64,000 bases of DNA. Origin: Pythium myriotylum. Taxonomy: Eukaryota > Oomycota > Peronosporomycetes > Pythiales > Pythiaceae. The position numbers and the translations under genes are program-made. The DNA lies in contig JALJCQ010000021.1 of assembly GCA_023091665.1 (NCBI GenBank), forward strand, positions 310,001-374,000. Reading direction: 5' to 3'. The notes beneath the pieces were generated by a model, which did no database searches, was not told the origin of the DNA, and worked only from the letters and a program-made list of their open reading frames with translations. Of the stretch, positions 30,041 through 39,556 are shown in pieces (the first letter of the stretch is position 1; the number at the start of each line of letters is the position of its first letter).

Positions 30041-32619
30041 TGACCTCCCTTCGAGAGAAGACTTCCCTTCTTGTTGCTCCAGTACTCGGCGATCAGCCCT
30101 GGAATTTGCTTCAAGTTCTCAATGGGTTCCCAAGTGGCTTGTCTCACGGTTTCTCCAAGCCAATGGATCTTGTACTGCTGTTTACCTTGACGTCTGCGGT
30201 CTCCAATGACTGCTTGGACCAGTTGTCCTTCTGTTCCGTCTGCAAGTAAAACCTTAGCAGCTTGCTGATGTCGCCTGTCGTCCTTCTGATACAGCTTCAA
30301 CCGTGAAGTGTGAAATACAGGATGGATTCGAAGATCCTTCGACATAGCGATCTCGTATGAATCATGGTGGACTTTCTTCACGATGGGGAAGGGTCCAACG
30401 AATCTTGGTGCCAACTTGCTTGTCGATGCGAAGCCCTTGTGGCGGATGTCCAGATTCTTACCGTCAAGCAATACGAGTTGACCGATCTCAAACTCTTGGT
30501 GCTTGCGGTTCCTGTCGCAGTACGACTTCATACGTTCTTGCGCTTCACTCATAGCGTCTTGTGCTTTCCGAAGAAAGACTTCTTGTTGCAAGAGAAACTC
30601 TTTTGCTGTCTTGCTCAACTTAGTGAACTCTGGATCAGCTGCAACATCATCCGGTATGTATGGAACATAGCCAAGATCAGCTTCGAAAGGTGACATACCG
30701 ATCGAAGAATGCACTCTGCGGTTATACGCAAACTCTGCTAAGTGCAAATATTCACTCCACTCATTCTGTGCTGGATTCACAACTCCTCGGAGATAATCCT
30801 CGACGAAACGATTCGTCCGTTCTGTCTGTCCATCTGTTTGGGGACGGAACGCTGATGAGAGATTGTGCTGAGACTTCAGGATCGATGCCACTGAGGTCCA
30901 AAACTTGGATGTGAACTTAGAGTCACGATCCGACACAATGGTCTTGGGGATACCATGATCTTTCACGTAGTGCTTCATGAAAAGACTCGCGGTGTCCTCC
31001 GCTGATGCAGTCGTCTTAGTTGCGATGAACTTGGCACGTTTCGTCAGACGATCGACAATTACCATGATTGCATCATCATCTTCCTTGGTCTTTGGTAAGG
31101 ATACCAGAAAGTCCATGGAAATCTCAACCCATCTTCCCGATGGAATACTGAGTGGATTGAGGAGACCTGGCGGTTTAAATTGCCTGGCTTTGTTACGCTG
31201 ACACATCTCACAAGTGTTCACGTAACGCTGGATGTACTTGGTCATGCGCGGCCAATAGTACTTCTTCTGGACTGCAAGATACGTCTTGTAGTAACCAGGA
31301 TGACCAGCGGTCAAAACATCGTGATTCTCATAGATTACACGATTCTTCAGATCTTCGTTGTCAGGAATCACAAGTCTGGGATGTTCGTCCTCCATTGTTT
31401 GATAGTAAAGGAGTCCGTCGACGACCGAGTGCTTTGGTACTTGCACACCATCAGCCATCTTTTCCAGAATGTCTCGTGTTCGTTGATCTGACTTGTACAG
31501 CTTCTTCACCGACTCTTTGACTGAGACGGGGCTCGCTTCAATAGTTGCTACAATCTCGCGGCTTGCTGCTGCATCAAGAAGATCTTGTAGACTAACTTGA
31601 GCAGCCTTGTGCTCAAAGCCCGGGTTCCGGGATAACGCGTCAGCGACGAGATTCGTGTGTCCTGGAATCCACTTGAACTGAGGGTGAAACTCAGCAAGTT
31701 CGTTGAACCAACGTGCAACTCTTCTGTTCGTTGTCTTCTGTGTCAAGATTGTCTCTATACTCTTGTGATCCGTTTCCACAACAAATGGATGATCGAGAAG
31801 GTACACACGCCACACCTTTAGCGCGTGCATGATCGCGAGAAGTTCTTGTTCACGAACAGGGTAGTTGAGTTCAGCAGACTTCATTTTTCGTCCTGTGTAT
31901 GCGATGGGATACTCTAGCTCTCCCTCCTTTTGAAACAAGACTCCCCCAATGGCGAAGTTGGACGCATCCATCCGGATTCCGAAAGGCTTCGAGAAGTCCG
32001 GTAGTTTCAAAACAGGTGGTGAAGACAGGCGCTGCTTGAGTTGCTCGAAGCACGCCAGTTGATGGTCAGAGAGTTGGATTGCCTCACTGGATTTCTTCCC
32101 CTTGATACACTCATGAAGTTGACCCGCAAACTGTGCAAAGTCCGGGCAGAAACGAGAGACGTACACAGTAGTACCTAGAAAGCTCTCCATCTGCTTCTTC
32201 GTCTTTGGAACGGGCCAGTCCTTGATGATCTTGATCTTGTCCGGGTCCATACGCACACCGTTGCGACCGACAAAGTCACCGAGACAAGGAATCTCAGGAA
32301 CACAGAACTGACACTTCGACAGTTTGATGTACAGCTGTTGATCTTCACATCGTTGAAGAACACGATCGAGAGCCTCGAGGTGCTCGTTGATGTCCGTGCT
32401 TTGCGTGAAGACATAGATGTCGTCGAAGTAGATGCGCATGCAATCGCGCAAGTCGCTGAAGACACGTTGAAGAAGACGGTTGAAGGTGCCTGGACTCCCG
32501 CTGAGTCCCATTGGAGTTACCAAATACTCAAACAACCCATCAGGCGTTGAAAACGCCGTGAATGGTATATCTTGTTCTCGAGTTTTACCTGGTAGTAACC
32601 CCACAGCAAATCCATGCAC
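30019..32619 (-). CDS. Gypsy-3 RT, RNase H, integrase and chromodomain
   Basis: An 866-residue frame. It covers the RT from TPDGLFEYLVTPMGLSGSP through the catalytic IYFDDIYVFTQ and CQFCVPEIPCLGDFV; RNase H (FGIRMDASNFAIGGVLF, YPVREQELLAIMHALKVW, FVVETDHKSIE); and integrase with zinc domain (GHPGYYKT, CEMCQRNK) and triad (ISMDFLVSLP, IVSDRDSKFTS, FRPQTDGQTERTNR). It closes with a chromodomain near residues 785-840 (QAVIGDRRRQGKQQYKIHWL, ATWEPIENLKQIPGLIAEYW). All catalytic residues are present. The first residues up to about 15 are an out-of-phase extension; the real upstream part of RT is in the overlapping frame 32517-34751, so a single small indel seems to be the only break. Confidence 0.92.
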   Translation of the reverse strand: MHGFAVGLLPGKTREQDIPFTAFSTPDGLFEYLVTPMGLSGSPGTFNRLLQRVFSDLRDCMRIYFDDIYVFTQSTDINEHLEALDRVLQRCEDQQLYIKLSKCQFCVPEIPCLGDFVGRNGVRMDPDKIKIIKDWPVPKTKKQMESFLGTTVYVSRFCPDFAQFAGQLHECIKGKKSSEAIQLSDHQLACFEQLKQRLSSPPVLKLPDFSKPFGIRMDASNFAIGGVLFQKEGELEYPIAYTGRKMKSAELNYPVREQELLAIMHALKVWRVYLLDHPFVVETDHKSIETILTQKTTNRRVARWFNELAEFHPQFKWIPGHTNLVADALSRNPGFEHKAAQVSLQDLLDAAASREIVATIEASPVSVKESVKKLYKSDQRTRDILEKMADGVQVPKHSVVDGLLYYQTMEDEHPRLVIPDNEDLKNRVIYENHDVLTAGHPGYYKTYLAVQKKYYWPRMTKYIQRYVNTCEMCQRNKARQFKPPGLLNPLSIPSGRWVEISMDFLVSLPKTKEDDDAIMVIVDRLTKRAKFIATKTTASAEDTASLFMKHYVKDHGIPKTIVSDRDSKFTSKFWTSVASILKSQHNLSSAFRPQTDGQTERTNRFVEDYLRGVVNPAQNEWSEYLHLAEFAYNRRVHSSIGMSPFEADLGYVPYIPDDVAADPEFTKLSKTAKEFLLQQEVFLRKAQDAMSEAQERMKSYCDRNRKHQEFEIGQLVLLDGKNLDIRHKGFASTSKLAPRFVGPFPIVKKVHHDSYEIAMSKDLRIHPVFHTSRLKLYQKDDRRHQQAAKVLLADGTEGQLVQAVIGDRRRQGKQQYKIHWLGETVRQATWEPIENLKQIPGLIAEYWSNKKGSLLSKGGHVTESLQ

Positions 32620-34751
32620 GAAAACCAGTAACTACCAGTCATGGCGTCAAAGGTATCTTCTTTGCGTGGCATTGGAATAGCAGGCAACACTGTGTTGTGG
32701 TTCAACAGACGAAAGTCGTGGACTATTCGCCAACCAACAGGCTTCTTCACACAAAAGGTTGGTGCCGAGAAAGGAGATGTACTTGGTCTAATGATATTGG
32801 CTTTGACCATTTCCTTCGTCCATTCTTGAATCACCTTGCGTTGTTCAGGGCTCTGGCGCCACTGAGGAACGTGAATAGGTTTCGTACCGGGCTTGAGTTC
32901 GATGACATGTTCAATACCCTCACGAACAGGCGGAACAGTGTTCGGTAGTTCAGTTCGAAACACTGTATCACGACGCTTCCACAGCACATCATATGCTGGG
33001 TTATCCTTCAAAGCGTCCCACCCTTGCTGCATATACCTAGCAGCCTTCTCCGAGTCGTGTGGATTCACCATAAACTCGCACTCGACATCTCCCTTGCGCA
33101 ACTCTTTGGCAAGTTTCTTCATGGAGATGAACTTGGTCTGACCGAATTCTCCATCGTGACCGTGTTGACGATAAAAGTTGAAGATCTCACGGGTCTGAGT
33201 CTGTCTCGCTCGACGGCGATTCGCAACAAAGCGAGCAGGGCGCACCGTTGGTGTACGAAGACGTAGCGGTGGGTCTGGCGCAGCTTGAGTGCGAGGCGAC
33301 AGTTGGAGAGTTTTCCAGTCAATCTCGGGGTTTTGCTCACGGAGCCAAATCATACCGAGAATCACGTCTTTGTCCTCAGGGATCGGCATGACCTGGAACT
33401 TAGACTTCATGGCAGGGAAAACAGGAACCTCAAGATTCATTTCAGCAGTGCGACGGGGTCGATGCACCTTCTGACCAAATCCAAGATCAACTTCCATGGT
33501 GTCTTGTTTGTCTTCGTGCACTTTGAGGTTCAATGATTGTGCCAAATCTTCCGAGATGCCGTTTAGACTACAACCATTATCAATGAAGATAGATACATTC
33601 TTCTTCTTTTCCGGCTTGTCATACGCGAGTGCTTGTACTTCAAGAATCGCATAGAAGGCGCCACTGATGTAGTTGTTGGCTTCCTTCTTCTTGTCGGGAC
33701 ATTCAGGAGAAATGTGGCCCTTTTTCTTGCAAGCGTGACATGTTGCATTCTTCTTCCAGTCATCACCCTTCTTGTCGTCTTGGGACTTATGACTTTTCTT
33801 GCCTTTCTTCGACTTGGTCATGACTGCGGCCGTGTCGTGATTCGGCTTGGAAGACTTCTGCCCTTGTAGTCTGGCAGATTTCCCGGAATAATGTGCGAAC
33901 TCGAAGTTCGTGGCAATCTCGATCGTATCATCGAGATTCTTTGGACTTTCCTCCTTGATCTTGGCGCACGTCTCTGCGCGTAGACCGTTCTGGAAGTAAA
34001 AGCGCTGATCAAGATCCTCGATCCGCTGTTGCGCTTGCGAAAGCAAGTCCTGGAACTTCGTCACGTAATCGTGAATCGAAGCAGTTTGCTTGAGTTCAAA
34101 CATTCGCTCACGGAGGTTGTACTCGAAATCAACAGGCTTGAAGCGCTTACGCAGCTTCTCCTTGAAACGTTCCCACGTCTTGTTTACGCCGTCTCGCGCG
34201 CATTCTGCGGTAAAAGTCGTCCGTACCCAATTCTGTACAGACTTGCCGAGGTTTCCTGTAATCTCTTCAACGAATGCAGAAGAGTCGGCTTCCATTATCG
34301 CGCGCTTGAACGCATAGTAATCCTCCGTGTTGAATATCCATAATTCGACGTCTTCATTCTGCTTGCCTTCATACCCTGGCGGTTCCTTCTTGCGCGATGG
34401 CCCTTGAAGGTTCAGCATATGCATGAACTGTGCTTGCGACTGTTGCATAAACGCTTGCATACTTGCTTGCGATTGCACATTGTTCTGCTGCATCATCATC
34501 ATAAACTGGTAGAAGAGAGCCGGGTCCATGGACGGGGCAGCAGCTGGTTGCGCAGCTGCGGCTGGTGCGGCCTGCGGTGGCACAGCCTGAGGTACTTCTG
34601 GCTGATCCATCTCTTCTTGTGCAGCGGCCGGGCGTGGGCGTGATGCAGAACGTGCACGCTCAACGTCTGGAGTGTCGTTCGATCGACTTTGTTGACGGGG
34701 ACGTAAGTTCGGTGACTCACGCTCAACTTCTCGGGATCGACGTCCGGACAT
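32517..34751 (-). CDS. Gypsy-3 Gag, protease and RT N-terminus
   Basis: A 744-residue frame. It has a Gln/Ala-rich N-terminus, gag capsid (EDVELWIFNTEDYYAFKRAI, TWERFKEKLRKRFKP, TASIHDYVTKFQDLLSQAQQ), a CCHC knuckle near residue 340 (CHACKKKGHISPEC), and an aspartic protease with an unusual D-N-G active site (FIDNGCSLNGI) and VILGMIWLREQNPEID. RT fingers follow (SPFSAPTFCVKKPVGWRIVH, FSCMDLLWGYYQVKL). The last 20 residues are out of phase with the RT continued in the next frame. The Met at 34751 follows about 840 bp of leader. Confidence 0.92.
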   Translation of the reverse strand: MSGRRSREVERESPNLRPRQQSRSNDTPDVERARSASRPRPAAAQEEMDQPEVPQAVPPQAAPAAAAQPAAAPSMDPALFYQFMMMMQQNNVQSQASMQAFMQQSQAQFMHMLNLQGPSRKKEPPGYEGKQNEDVELWIFNTEDYYAFKRAIMEADSSAFVEEITGNLGKSVQNWVRTTFTAECARDGVNKTWERFKEKLRKRFKPVDFEYNLRERMFELKQTASIHDYVTKFQDLLSQAQQRIEDLDQRFYFQNGLRAETCAKIKEESPKNLDDTIEIATNFEFAHYSGKSARLQGQKSSKPNHDTAAVMTKSKKGKKSHKSQDDKKGDDWKKNATCHACKKKGHISPECPDKKKEANNYISGAFYAILEVQALAYDKPEKKKNVSIFIDNGCSLNGISEDLAQSLNLKVHEDKQDTMEVDLGFGQKVHRPRRTAEMNLEVPVFPAMKSKFQVMPIPEDKDVILGMIWLREQNPEIDWKTLQLSPRTQAAPDPPLRLRTPTVRPARFVANRRRARQTQTREIFNFYRQHGHDGEFGQTKFISMKKLAKELRKGDVECEFMVNPHDSEKAARYMQQGWDALKDNPAYDVLWKRRDTVFRTELPNTVPPVREGIEHVIELKPGTKPIHVPQWRQSPEQRKVIQEWTKEMVKANIIRPSTSPFSAPTFCVKKPVGWRIVHDFRLLNHNTVLPAIPMPRKEDTFDAMTGSYWFSCMDLLWGYYQVKLENKIYHSRRFQRLMGCLSIW

Positions 34752-34876
34752 GAGAAGTTGGACTCCACTTGCGTGTTCACTTGCTTACTTCTGACTTGAT
34801 TCTACTCTACTTTAACTAACCTAAAATGAAGGCTAAAGTTGAAGAAAACTAAATTTTGAAAAACCTAAACTAAAAT

Positions 34877-35209
34877 CTAGTTCTTGGTCTTCTTCTTCTT
34901 GTTCTTGTTGAAGAGGTGAATGGAGTGATCGAAAGTGCTTGAAACGACCGTTTGCGTCTTGTCGATGTGGTGCAAGAGCAAGTTCGTGGTCGACTGCAAC
35001 AGGTTCCGAGTCTCGTGATCGAACGAGTCAGGGATCTCGTCACGAATTAACTTCACGAGTTTCTGTTGCTTAACCGTCGTGAGCCAAAGGTCGTGACGGA
35101 GCTTATCAAGCTTTTCGAAGTTCTGAGTCAAGCACTCAGTATCGTATTGGAAAGGGTTCTCGGGTTCACGAGTTTTCCGCTTCCCCATCAAGTGTTGCAA
35201 CACTATCAC
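34877..35209 (-). CDS. Small ORF upstream of Gypsy-3 gag, unrecognised
   Basis: 110 residues between the 5' LTR and gag, on the same strand as the element. It is helical-looking and charged (NFEKLDKLRHDLWLTTVKQQ, LLHHIDKTQTVVSSTFDHS) with a Lys-rich tail (FNKNKKKKTKN). No family is recognised. It is longer than most chance frames in this AT-richer leader and might be an additional element-encoded protein, or just a fortuitous frame. Confidence 0.35.
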   Translation of the reverse strand: MIVLQHLMGKRKTREPENPFQYDTECLTQNFEKLDKLRHDLWLTTVKQQKLVKLIRDEIPDSFDHETRNLLQSTTNLLLHHIDKTQTVVSSTFDHSIHLFNKNKKKKTKN

Positions 35210-35588
35210 AGTTCTATAGCAACGGATGTGGATCTAACGATCGTTAGAGGGCAGCTAAAGGAGAGTTATTCTCTGTGTTTTCGATGGCGGGATAAGTGCT
35301 CTGATGAGGCACGTAAGGCCGCGGACCCACCGAAAGAGTCTCCAATGTGTGTGCCACACAACGACGTAACCACACCAACCAGCTACGGAACGTAACAGAT
35401 TGTGCGCGACGAGATGTTGGTAACCGCCCTCGTCAGATGACGACTTTGGTTGGTTTGGCCTAGCCTGGGTAGCCTGGCTTAGCACGAGTTGGCTTGGTTT
35501 AGTCTTCCGGATGCTAATGGAGCTTCCCACTATGTGGCCACTCCAGCAAACCGAGCTTGGCGAGGAAGGGGACCGACGAGCGCTACTA

Positions 35589-35998
35589 TGTCACAGAAGC
35601 GGGGCGACACTGAGCGGGGAAGACCGAAGCCGAGGCTAGTTGGGGCGAAGAAGGCTAGACTTGATTGCTCGATGGCAAGTTGTGGAGTGATATTGAATGG
35701 GGCCGGGATTCAAACCTCCCGAGCCTTACTGTCTGAGCCACCCATATGGTTTACGTCGTCTCTCCTAACTAATCTTGAATAAACTATACTGGATCTTTGG
35801 TCTAGACTCCGTGTACGAGTCAGGACACGAGATGTTCTTAGCCAAACTTATCCTACTGTTTGTATGGGATTACTGAGGTCATCCCTCCGTGTTATAGTTG
35901 GGGCTCCGGACAAGAGCAGTCTTGTCCGGCTATGCTGGATTTATCTCGCGCTCAGTATAGTGTAGAGAGGCAGAGTCTATTGTAAGGACTCTGTCACA
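35589..35998 (-). repeat. Gypsy-3 5' LTR
   Basis: 410 bp, TGTCACAG to CTGTCACA. It differs from the other LTR by CTCCGG versus CTGG around 35904. It is directly followed by the GGCCA target duplication. Confidence 0.95.
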
Positions 35999-36166
35999 GG
36001 CCACCATCCTCGCGCGGCCAACAAAATGGCCGACGCCGCAGCCAACCTCGCAATGGACGACAACGTCAGCAGCCTGGCGCACCACCCCACTGATCAGGAA
36101 CGGCACCAGCACGTCGTAGAGCTCCTTCCCGGAGATTTCGAGCACTGGAGAGAAGGTAATACCTAA
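35999..36166 (+). pseudogene. LINE RNase H, 3' part
   Basis: Continuation of the RNase H broken by Gypsy-3, in the same phase once the element and one GGCCA are discounted. It carries ANKMADAAANLAM with the last acidic residue, then LLPGDFEHWREGNT and a stop. It aligns along its length with the end of the second copy (LLPGDLAHWREENT). The shared 3' UTR follows. Confidence 0.88.
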
Positions 36167-36219
36167 CTTGGCGTCACGCCGGCTATAGGTTTCTGTATAA
36201 GCAAACCAATAGACCTCAA

Positions 36220-36741
36220 TTGAATTCAAAAATTGAGGACACGCCGACCAGACACGACGGGCACCATGACACTATCACCGGAATGAAAGACGGCGGAAAT
36301 GGAACCGGGAAGACGAAAGCGATGGTTGTCGGTTGCGGAGAGAAGATCGGGGCTAAGGTGGCAAACGCGAGCGGTGGCGACGGCGAGCTCAACAGCTTGA
36401 CGATTGAGGAGATTGTCGAGCGTCTCCGTGCCCTGCCAAGTTCACGCTACGCTCGATTTGATAGAGGGGTATACAGTGCGGCTTCGAAGTCCTACGAGGC
36501 AAAGAATACGTTGTCAACCCCAGAATCAGGGGACGACGCACAACTGGTTCCATTTATGCAAGTCATCCCGAAGGCCAATGGAAGTGAGGGTGCGTTGCCA
36601 TCGATGTCGTGCCGCGTACAATGTACAGACGCGATGGGTAGCGTAATGAGTGGCAAGCCTGCAGCATCTCGGCTTGTGTGGGACCCAGCGAGGTGTTCTT
36701 TTTGTCCCAACTCGCGCGCGCAACGCTCTACACACAATTGA
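36220..36741 (+). pseudogene. Unrecognised ORF fragment related to 28260-28380
   Basis: A 173-residue frame. Only LNSLTIEEIVERLRALPSS at about residues 57-76 has a counterpart, at 28279-28341. The similarity suggests that both come from the same repeated element, perhaps a LINE ORF1 or a gag-like gene. The flanks differ and no domain is recognised. Confidence 0.35.
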
Positions 36742-37422
36742 CCCCGGGCACCACTATTTGAGGCCTCTCTTGACAGATATACTCGGCCACACCACAATCA
36801 CCACCCGCTGACTCCATCGACACATCACGTCACACGGAACGGAAGTCGTGACTTCCCTGCTTGTCCTTTGTACAGCTCATTCATAATCTTAGTGTCCACT
36901 CCAGATCCCCTTCGATATGCTCACAACGATTCCAGTCAACGTAGAATCTTTTAGAGTGGCTGCAGCCGCAGCCACTGGACGTCCCCATGGGGATCCCAGT
37001 TTGCGGGGCCGAGGCAATGCCCGCCCTGAGTGTGACTGGCGTTAACAGCTCATAAATAAATAAATGGATCCAACTGCTAGATTTGGCGTTTTGCGCCTTC
37101 GTGTGATCCGATGGTACTGCAAGTGCTCGGCCAGCCAAGGTTCTGTCTATTCCGGAGCCACCGAAGCAAAGCGGAGATCGGCGACGAGGGAGCGCTCTAG
37201 CGGATCGGGCGTGGCTTAGCGCCTCCTAGTCGATGAGCTGGGGCAGGTCCTTGTCGCAGGGCCTGTCCCTACACCCTTCCAAAACCGAGTCTTGTCCGAA
37301 TCCAGAGAACTGGCGGCCGTGGTTATCTTGCCAAATTAGTACTATTCGACTTCCGCGAAGCAATTCGAAGTTCACAAGAAGCAAGGGCGAGACAGTTTAC
37401 AGCAGAAAATCCATCCAGTGTG
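36742..37422. other. No recognisable feature
   Basis: Short frames only. I see no gene, LTR edge or clear repeat, apart from the beginning of the protease 3' flank near 37405. Confidence 0.5.
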
Positions 37423-37492
37423 ATTCAAACGACATAATCTACCGATGCGAGTCGGTCGGCTCCTGAGAGAATACTATTAGCGCTAGAGCAAC

Positions 37493-37987
37493 TTACACCC
37501 ACGTGGCGTCGGGCGCAAGCGACTGGATCCAGCTCTTGGCGTACGACACCTTCGAGTAGACACCCGGCTTGCCAGCACCGCCACAGCCCTCGCCCCACGA
37601 GACGACACCGATGAGCACGTCGCCCGTCGTCTGCTCAAGGATGAGCGGTCCGCCCGAGTCACCTTGGCACGAGTCCTTGTTGGAGACGCCACCAGCACAG
37701 AACATGGTCGCCGTGTGGTCGCTGCACATTTCGCCGCCTCCGTGTCCGCTTTCTTCCGTGGTTCGTTCCGTCGTCGCTGCGGGCTTCTTTTTCTTGAGGC
37801 TAGCCTTGGCCTTTGTCTTGGGTTTTGACGGCGCTAGCGTGGCGGATAGTTGGCGATCGACCTTGGGTACTGGTGGTGGGGGAAAAGCTGGGAGCGCATC
37901 TTGCTCAGCCAGAGCCTGGTGAAGTTCTCGTTCGGTCGCTTTAAGCTTGGCTTCCGCGTTCGCCGCTGCGATAGCCTCAGCCGCCAT
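37493..37987 (-). pseudogene. Chimeric ORF: unknown coiled-coil N-terminus fused to a protease C-terminus
   Basis: 164 codons. Residues 1-92 are unrelated to the proteases: an Ala/Glu-rich helix ([20 protein letters not shown]), then Pro- and Lys-rich segments ([21 protein letters not shown]). From about residue 93 it is the protease C-terminus: [20 protein letters not shown] with the catalytic Ser, to DATWV. The fusion is in phase. His and Asp of the triad are missing, and so is a signal peptide, so no protease activity is possible. The 3' flank closely matches that of the P4 genes (ATTCAAACGACA at 37423-37434), so this is a relative of the 42665 gene whose 5' part was replaced. Confidence 0.75.
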
Positions 37988-38170
37988 GGCGGCCGCCTCT
38001 GCAAGTGCTTCGCGGAGAAAACACTGAGGTCGACACGATTCACAAACGGTACATTAGACACGTGTTCGGTTTGGACATCACGGTCGAATCCGAGGTCCAA
38101 GCAATAGAGAACCACTCACGCCTCAGTCGCTGAGTCATCTCTCCGAGATATGTACTGTTCGTAGGAGTGA

Positions 38171-38277
38171 AGTAGAGGCGCACTCATCATGACTGCGACC
38201 GGCAACGATGAAGATAGCACCAACAACAATATAAAGCAATGGCACCAACAACTCGAAAAGAGAGAATTATTAGACAT
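38171..38277. repeat. Copy of protease 3'-flank sequence
   Basis: About 105 bp closely matching 12269-12375 and its mirror 16241-16347 (CGCACTCATCATGACTGCGA, then AGCACC.ACAACAATATAAAG). It abuts the outer edge of the P3 left arm. Confidence 0.65.
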
Positions 38278-38695
38278 CTCGTGGTGGACCCACCGGTGAG
38301 CGTGGAGTCCCTGGATGATTTTCTTCAAGTCCATCGCGACATGTGCCACCATCTTGTTGAAGGCGCGAAAGTGGCCGTGCAACTCGCGGACCCTAAGGTC
38401 GTGTGCCAGTTTGCGCACCACTCAGTAGAGAGGGCGTAGTCGACGATATTCAGGTGGTCGATCTAGCCGGAGATGGTGGAGGATGGGGTGAAGACGCTCG
38501 TCTTGAGTGCAATGAGCCGAGACACCCATACAAAGAGAAGAAAGAAAAGCGCTCCAACAATTCAAGAGAAGAGAACTATCCGCCATCAATATTATTCAAA
38601 CGACACCTCCTACCGACCTAGCACGGCCGGTTGTTCCCTCGCTGTGCTAACTGAATCAGCCGAGGATAGAATATTTGGACGTAATGGGTGCACAC

Positions 38696-39487
38696 TTAGA
38701 CCCACGTCGCGTTCGGCGCGAGCGACTGGATCCAGCTCTTGACGTACGACACCTTCGAGTAGACACCCGGCTTGCCCGCCGTACCACAGCCCTCGCCCCA
38801 CGAGACGACACCGATGAGCACGTCGCCCGTCGTCTGCTCAAGGATGAGCGGTCCGCCCGAGTCACCCTGGCACGAGTCCTTGTTGGAGGCACCACCGGCA
38901 CAGAACATGGTCTCGGTGATACCCTTGGATGCGCCCTGGATCTTGGCGGCCTTGCACTGAGCGTCCGACTTGACGGGCACGTTCACACGCTGGAGCACGT
39001 TCGAGAGACTGCCCGAGGAGGTCGTACCCCATCCCATGACAGTGGCGGTGGCGCCGACGAAAGTCTCCGAGTCAGCCGAGTAGAGCTTGATCGGCGTGTA
39101 CTTGGATGGCGAGGCGAGCTCGAGGATGTTGTAGTCGTAGGTGATGGTGTCATCCGTGCCCGGGATCTTGGTGCCTTCGTTGTATCGCGGGTGTGGGGTC
39201 TCCTTCTTGACAGCGATGCGCTCACCGTCGCTCGATCCCGTGAGGTAGTGCGAGCCAATGGAGACGTACTTGGCGAAGCCTTGGCAGTGGGCCGCCGTGA
39301 GCACATGCGTGGGCGAGATGAGCGTGCCACCGCAAACCTTAGTCGTCGTCGTCGGAGAGGTACGCAGCGTGACGGTGTAGAGCTTCTGTCCGACCGGGAC
39401 GACGGTGCCGCCGAGGATGAGCGGGTTGATGTCGGCGGCCTGAGCGGCAGCGGCGGTGGCGGCGAGGAGAGTGGCGGCGACCTTCAT
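38696..39487 (-). CDS. Trypsin-like serine protease, GIP family, complete (left P3 copy)
   Basis: 263 residues from the Met at 39487; the frame is open 41 codons further, but the signal peptide (KVAATLLAATAAAAQA) and the promoter at 39538-39556 fix this start. The mature end is ADINPLILGGTVVPVG. Catalytic His67 (TAAHC), Asp118 (YDYN) and Ser210 (GDSGGP) are all there; Asp204 predicts trypsin-like specificity. Cysteines pair as expected around the His loop (Cys52/Cys68) and the C-terminal domain. It should be exported and could act on host proteins or, as for described GIPs, bind plant endoglucanase. The gene at 40791-41582 is its mirror image with identical protein; they are transcribed away from each other. 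Confidence 0.94.
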   Translation of the reverse strand: MKVAATLLAATAAAAQAADINPLILGGTVVPVGQKLYTVTLRTSPTTTTKVCGGTLISPTHVLTAAHCQGFAKYVSIGSHYLTGSSDGERIAVKKETPHPRYNEGTKIPGTDDTITYDYNILELASPSKYTPIKLYSADSETFVGATATVMGWGTTSSGSLSNVLQRVNVPVKSDAQCKAAKIQGASKGITETMFCAGGASNKDSCQGDSGGPLILEQTTGDVLIGVVSWGEGCGTAGKPGVYSKVSYVKSWIQSLAPNATWV

Positions 39488-39537
39488 GTTGTGGAGGGGC
39501 TTGGTATGTGTGTGCGTGTGGAGCTTGGTGGTTTGCT

Positions 39538-39556
39538 GGTAAATTGCCAAGTGAGC
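39538..39556 (-). promoter_or_regulatory. Oomycete core promoter, left P3 protease
   Basis: Minus strand GCTCACTTGGCAATTTACC, a near-perfect fit to the oomycete 19-nt core promoter, about 50 bp upstream of the ATG. Confidence 0.85.

Larger units (their letters stand above)
29633..35998 (-). mobile_element. Gypsy-3: young, nearly intact Ty3/Gypsy element
   Basis: 6.37 kb with LTRs 29633-30040 (408 bp) and 35589-35998 (410 bp) that differ, as far as I can see, by one 2-bp indel, and with a 5-bp target duplication GGCCA (29628-29632 and 35999-36003). LTR ends are TGTCACAGAA...CTCTGTCACA. On the minus strand it encodes a small unknown ORF, then Gag-protease-RT, then RT-RNase H-integrase-chromodomain. 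One frameshift near 32560-32600 separates the two large frames. A purine-rich tract next to the 3' LTR (GAAGGGAGGTCA on the minus strand) may be the plus-strand primer site. Confidence 0.96.
27871..36230 (+). mobile_element. 5'-truncated non-LTR (LINE) element, split by Gypsy-3
   Basis: The 3' part of a LINE-like element: a zinc-binding connection region (28655-28984), RNase H (28960-29632) and, beyond Gypsy-3, the RNase H end (35999-36166) and 3' UTR (GCCGGCTATAGGTTTCT). The same 3' end occurs in a second copy at 51083-52060. No RT core or endonuclease is visible, as expected for 5' truncation. The left edge is uncertain: 27871-28600 has only open frames with a short stretch (LNSVTIEEIDEIAQRLRPLP) that recurs at 36391. 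Confidence 0.75.
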
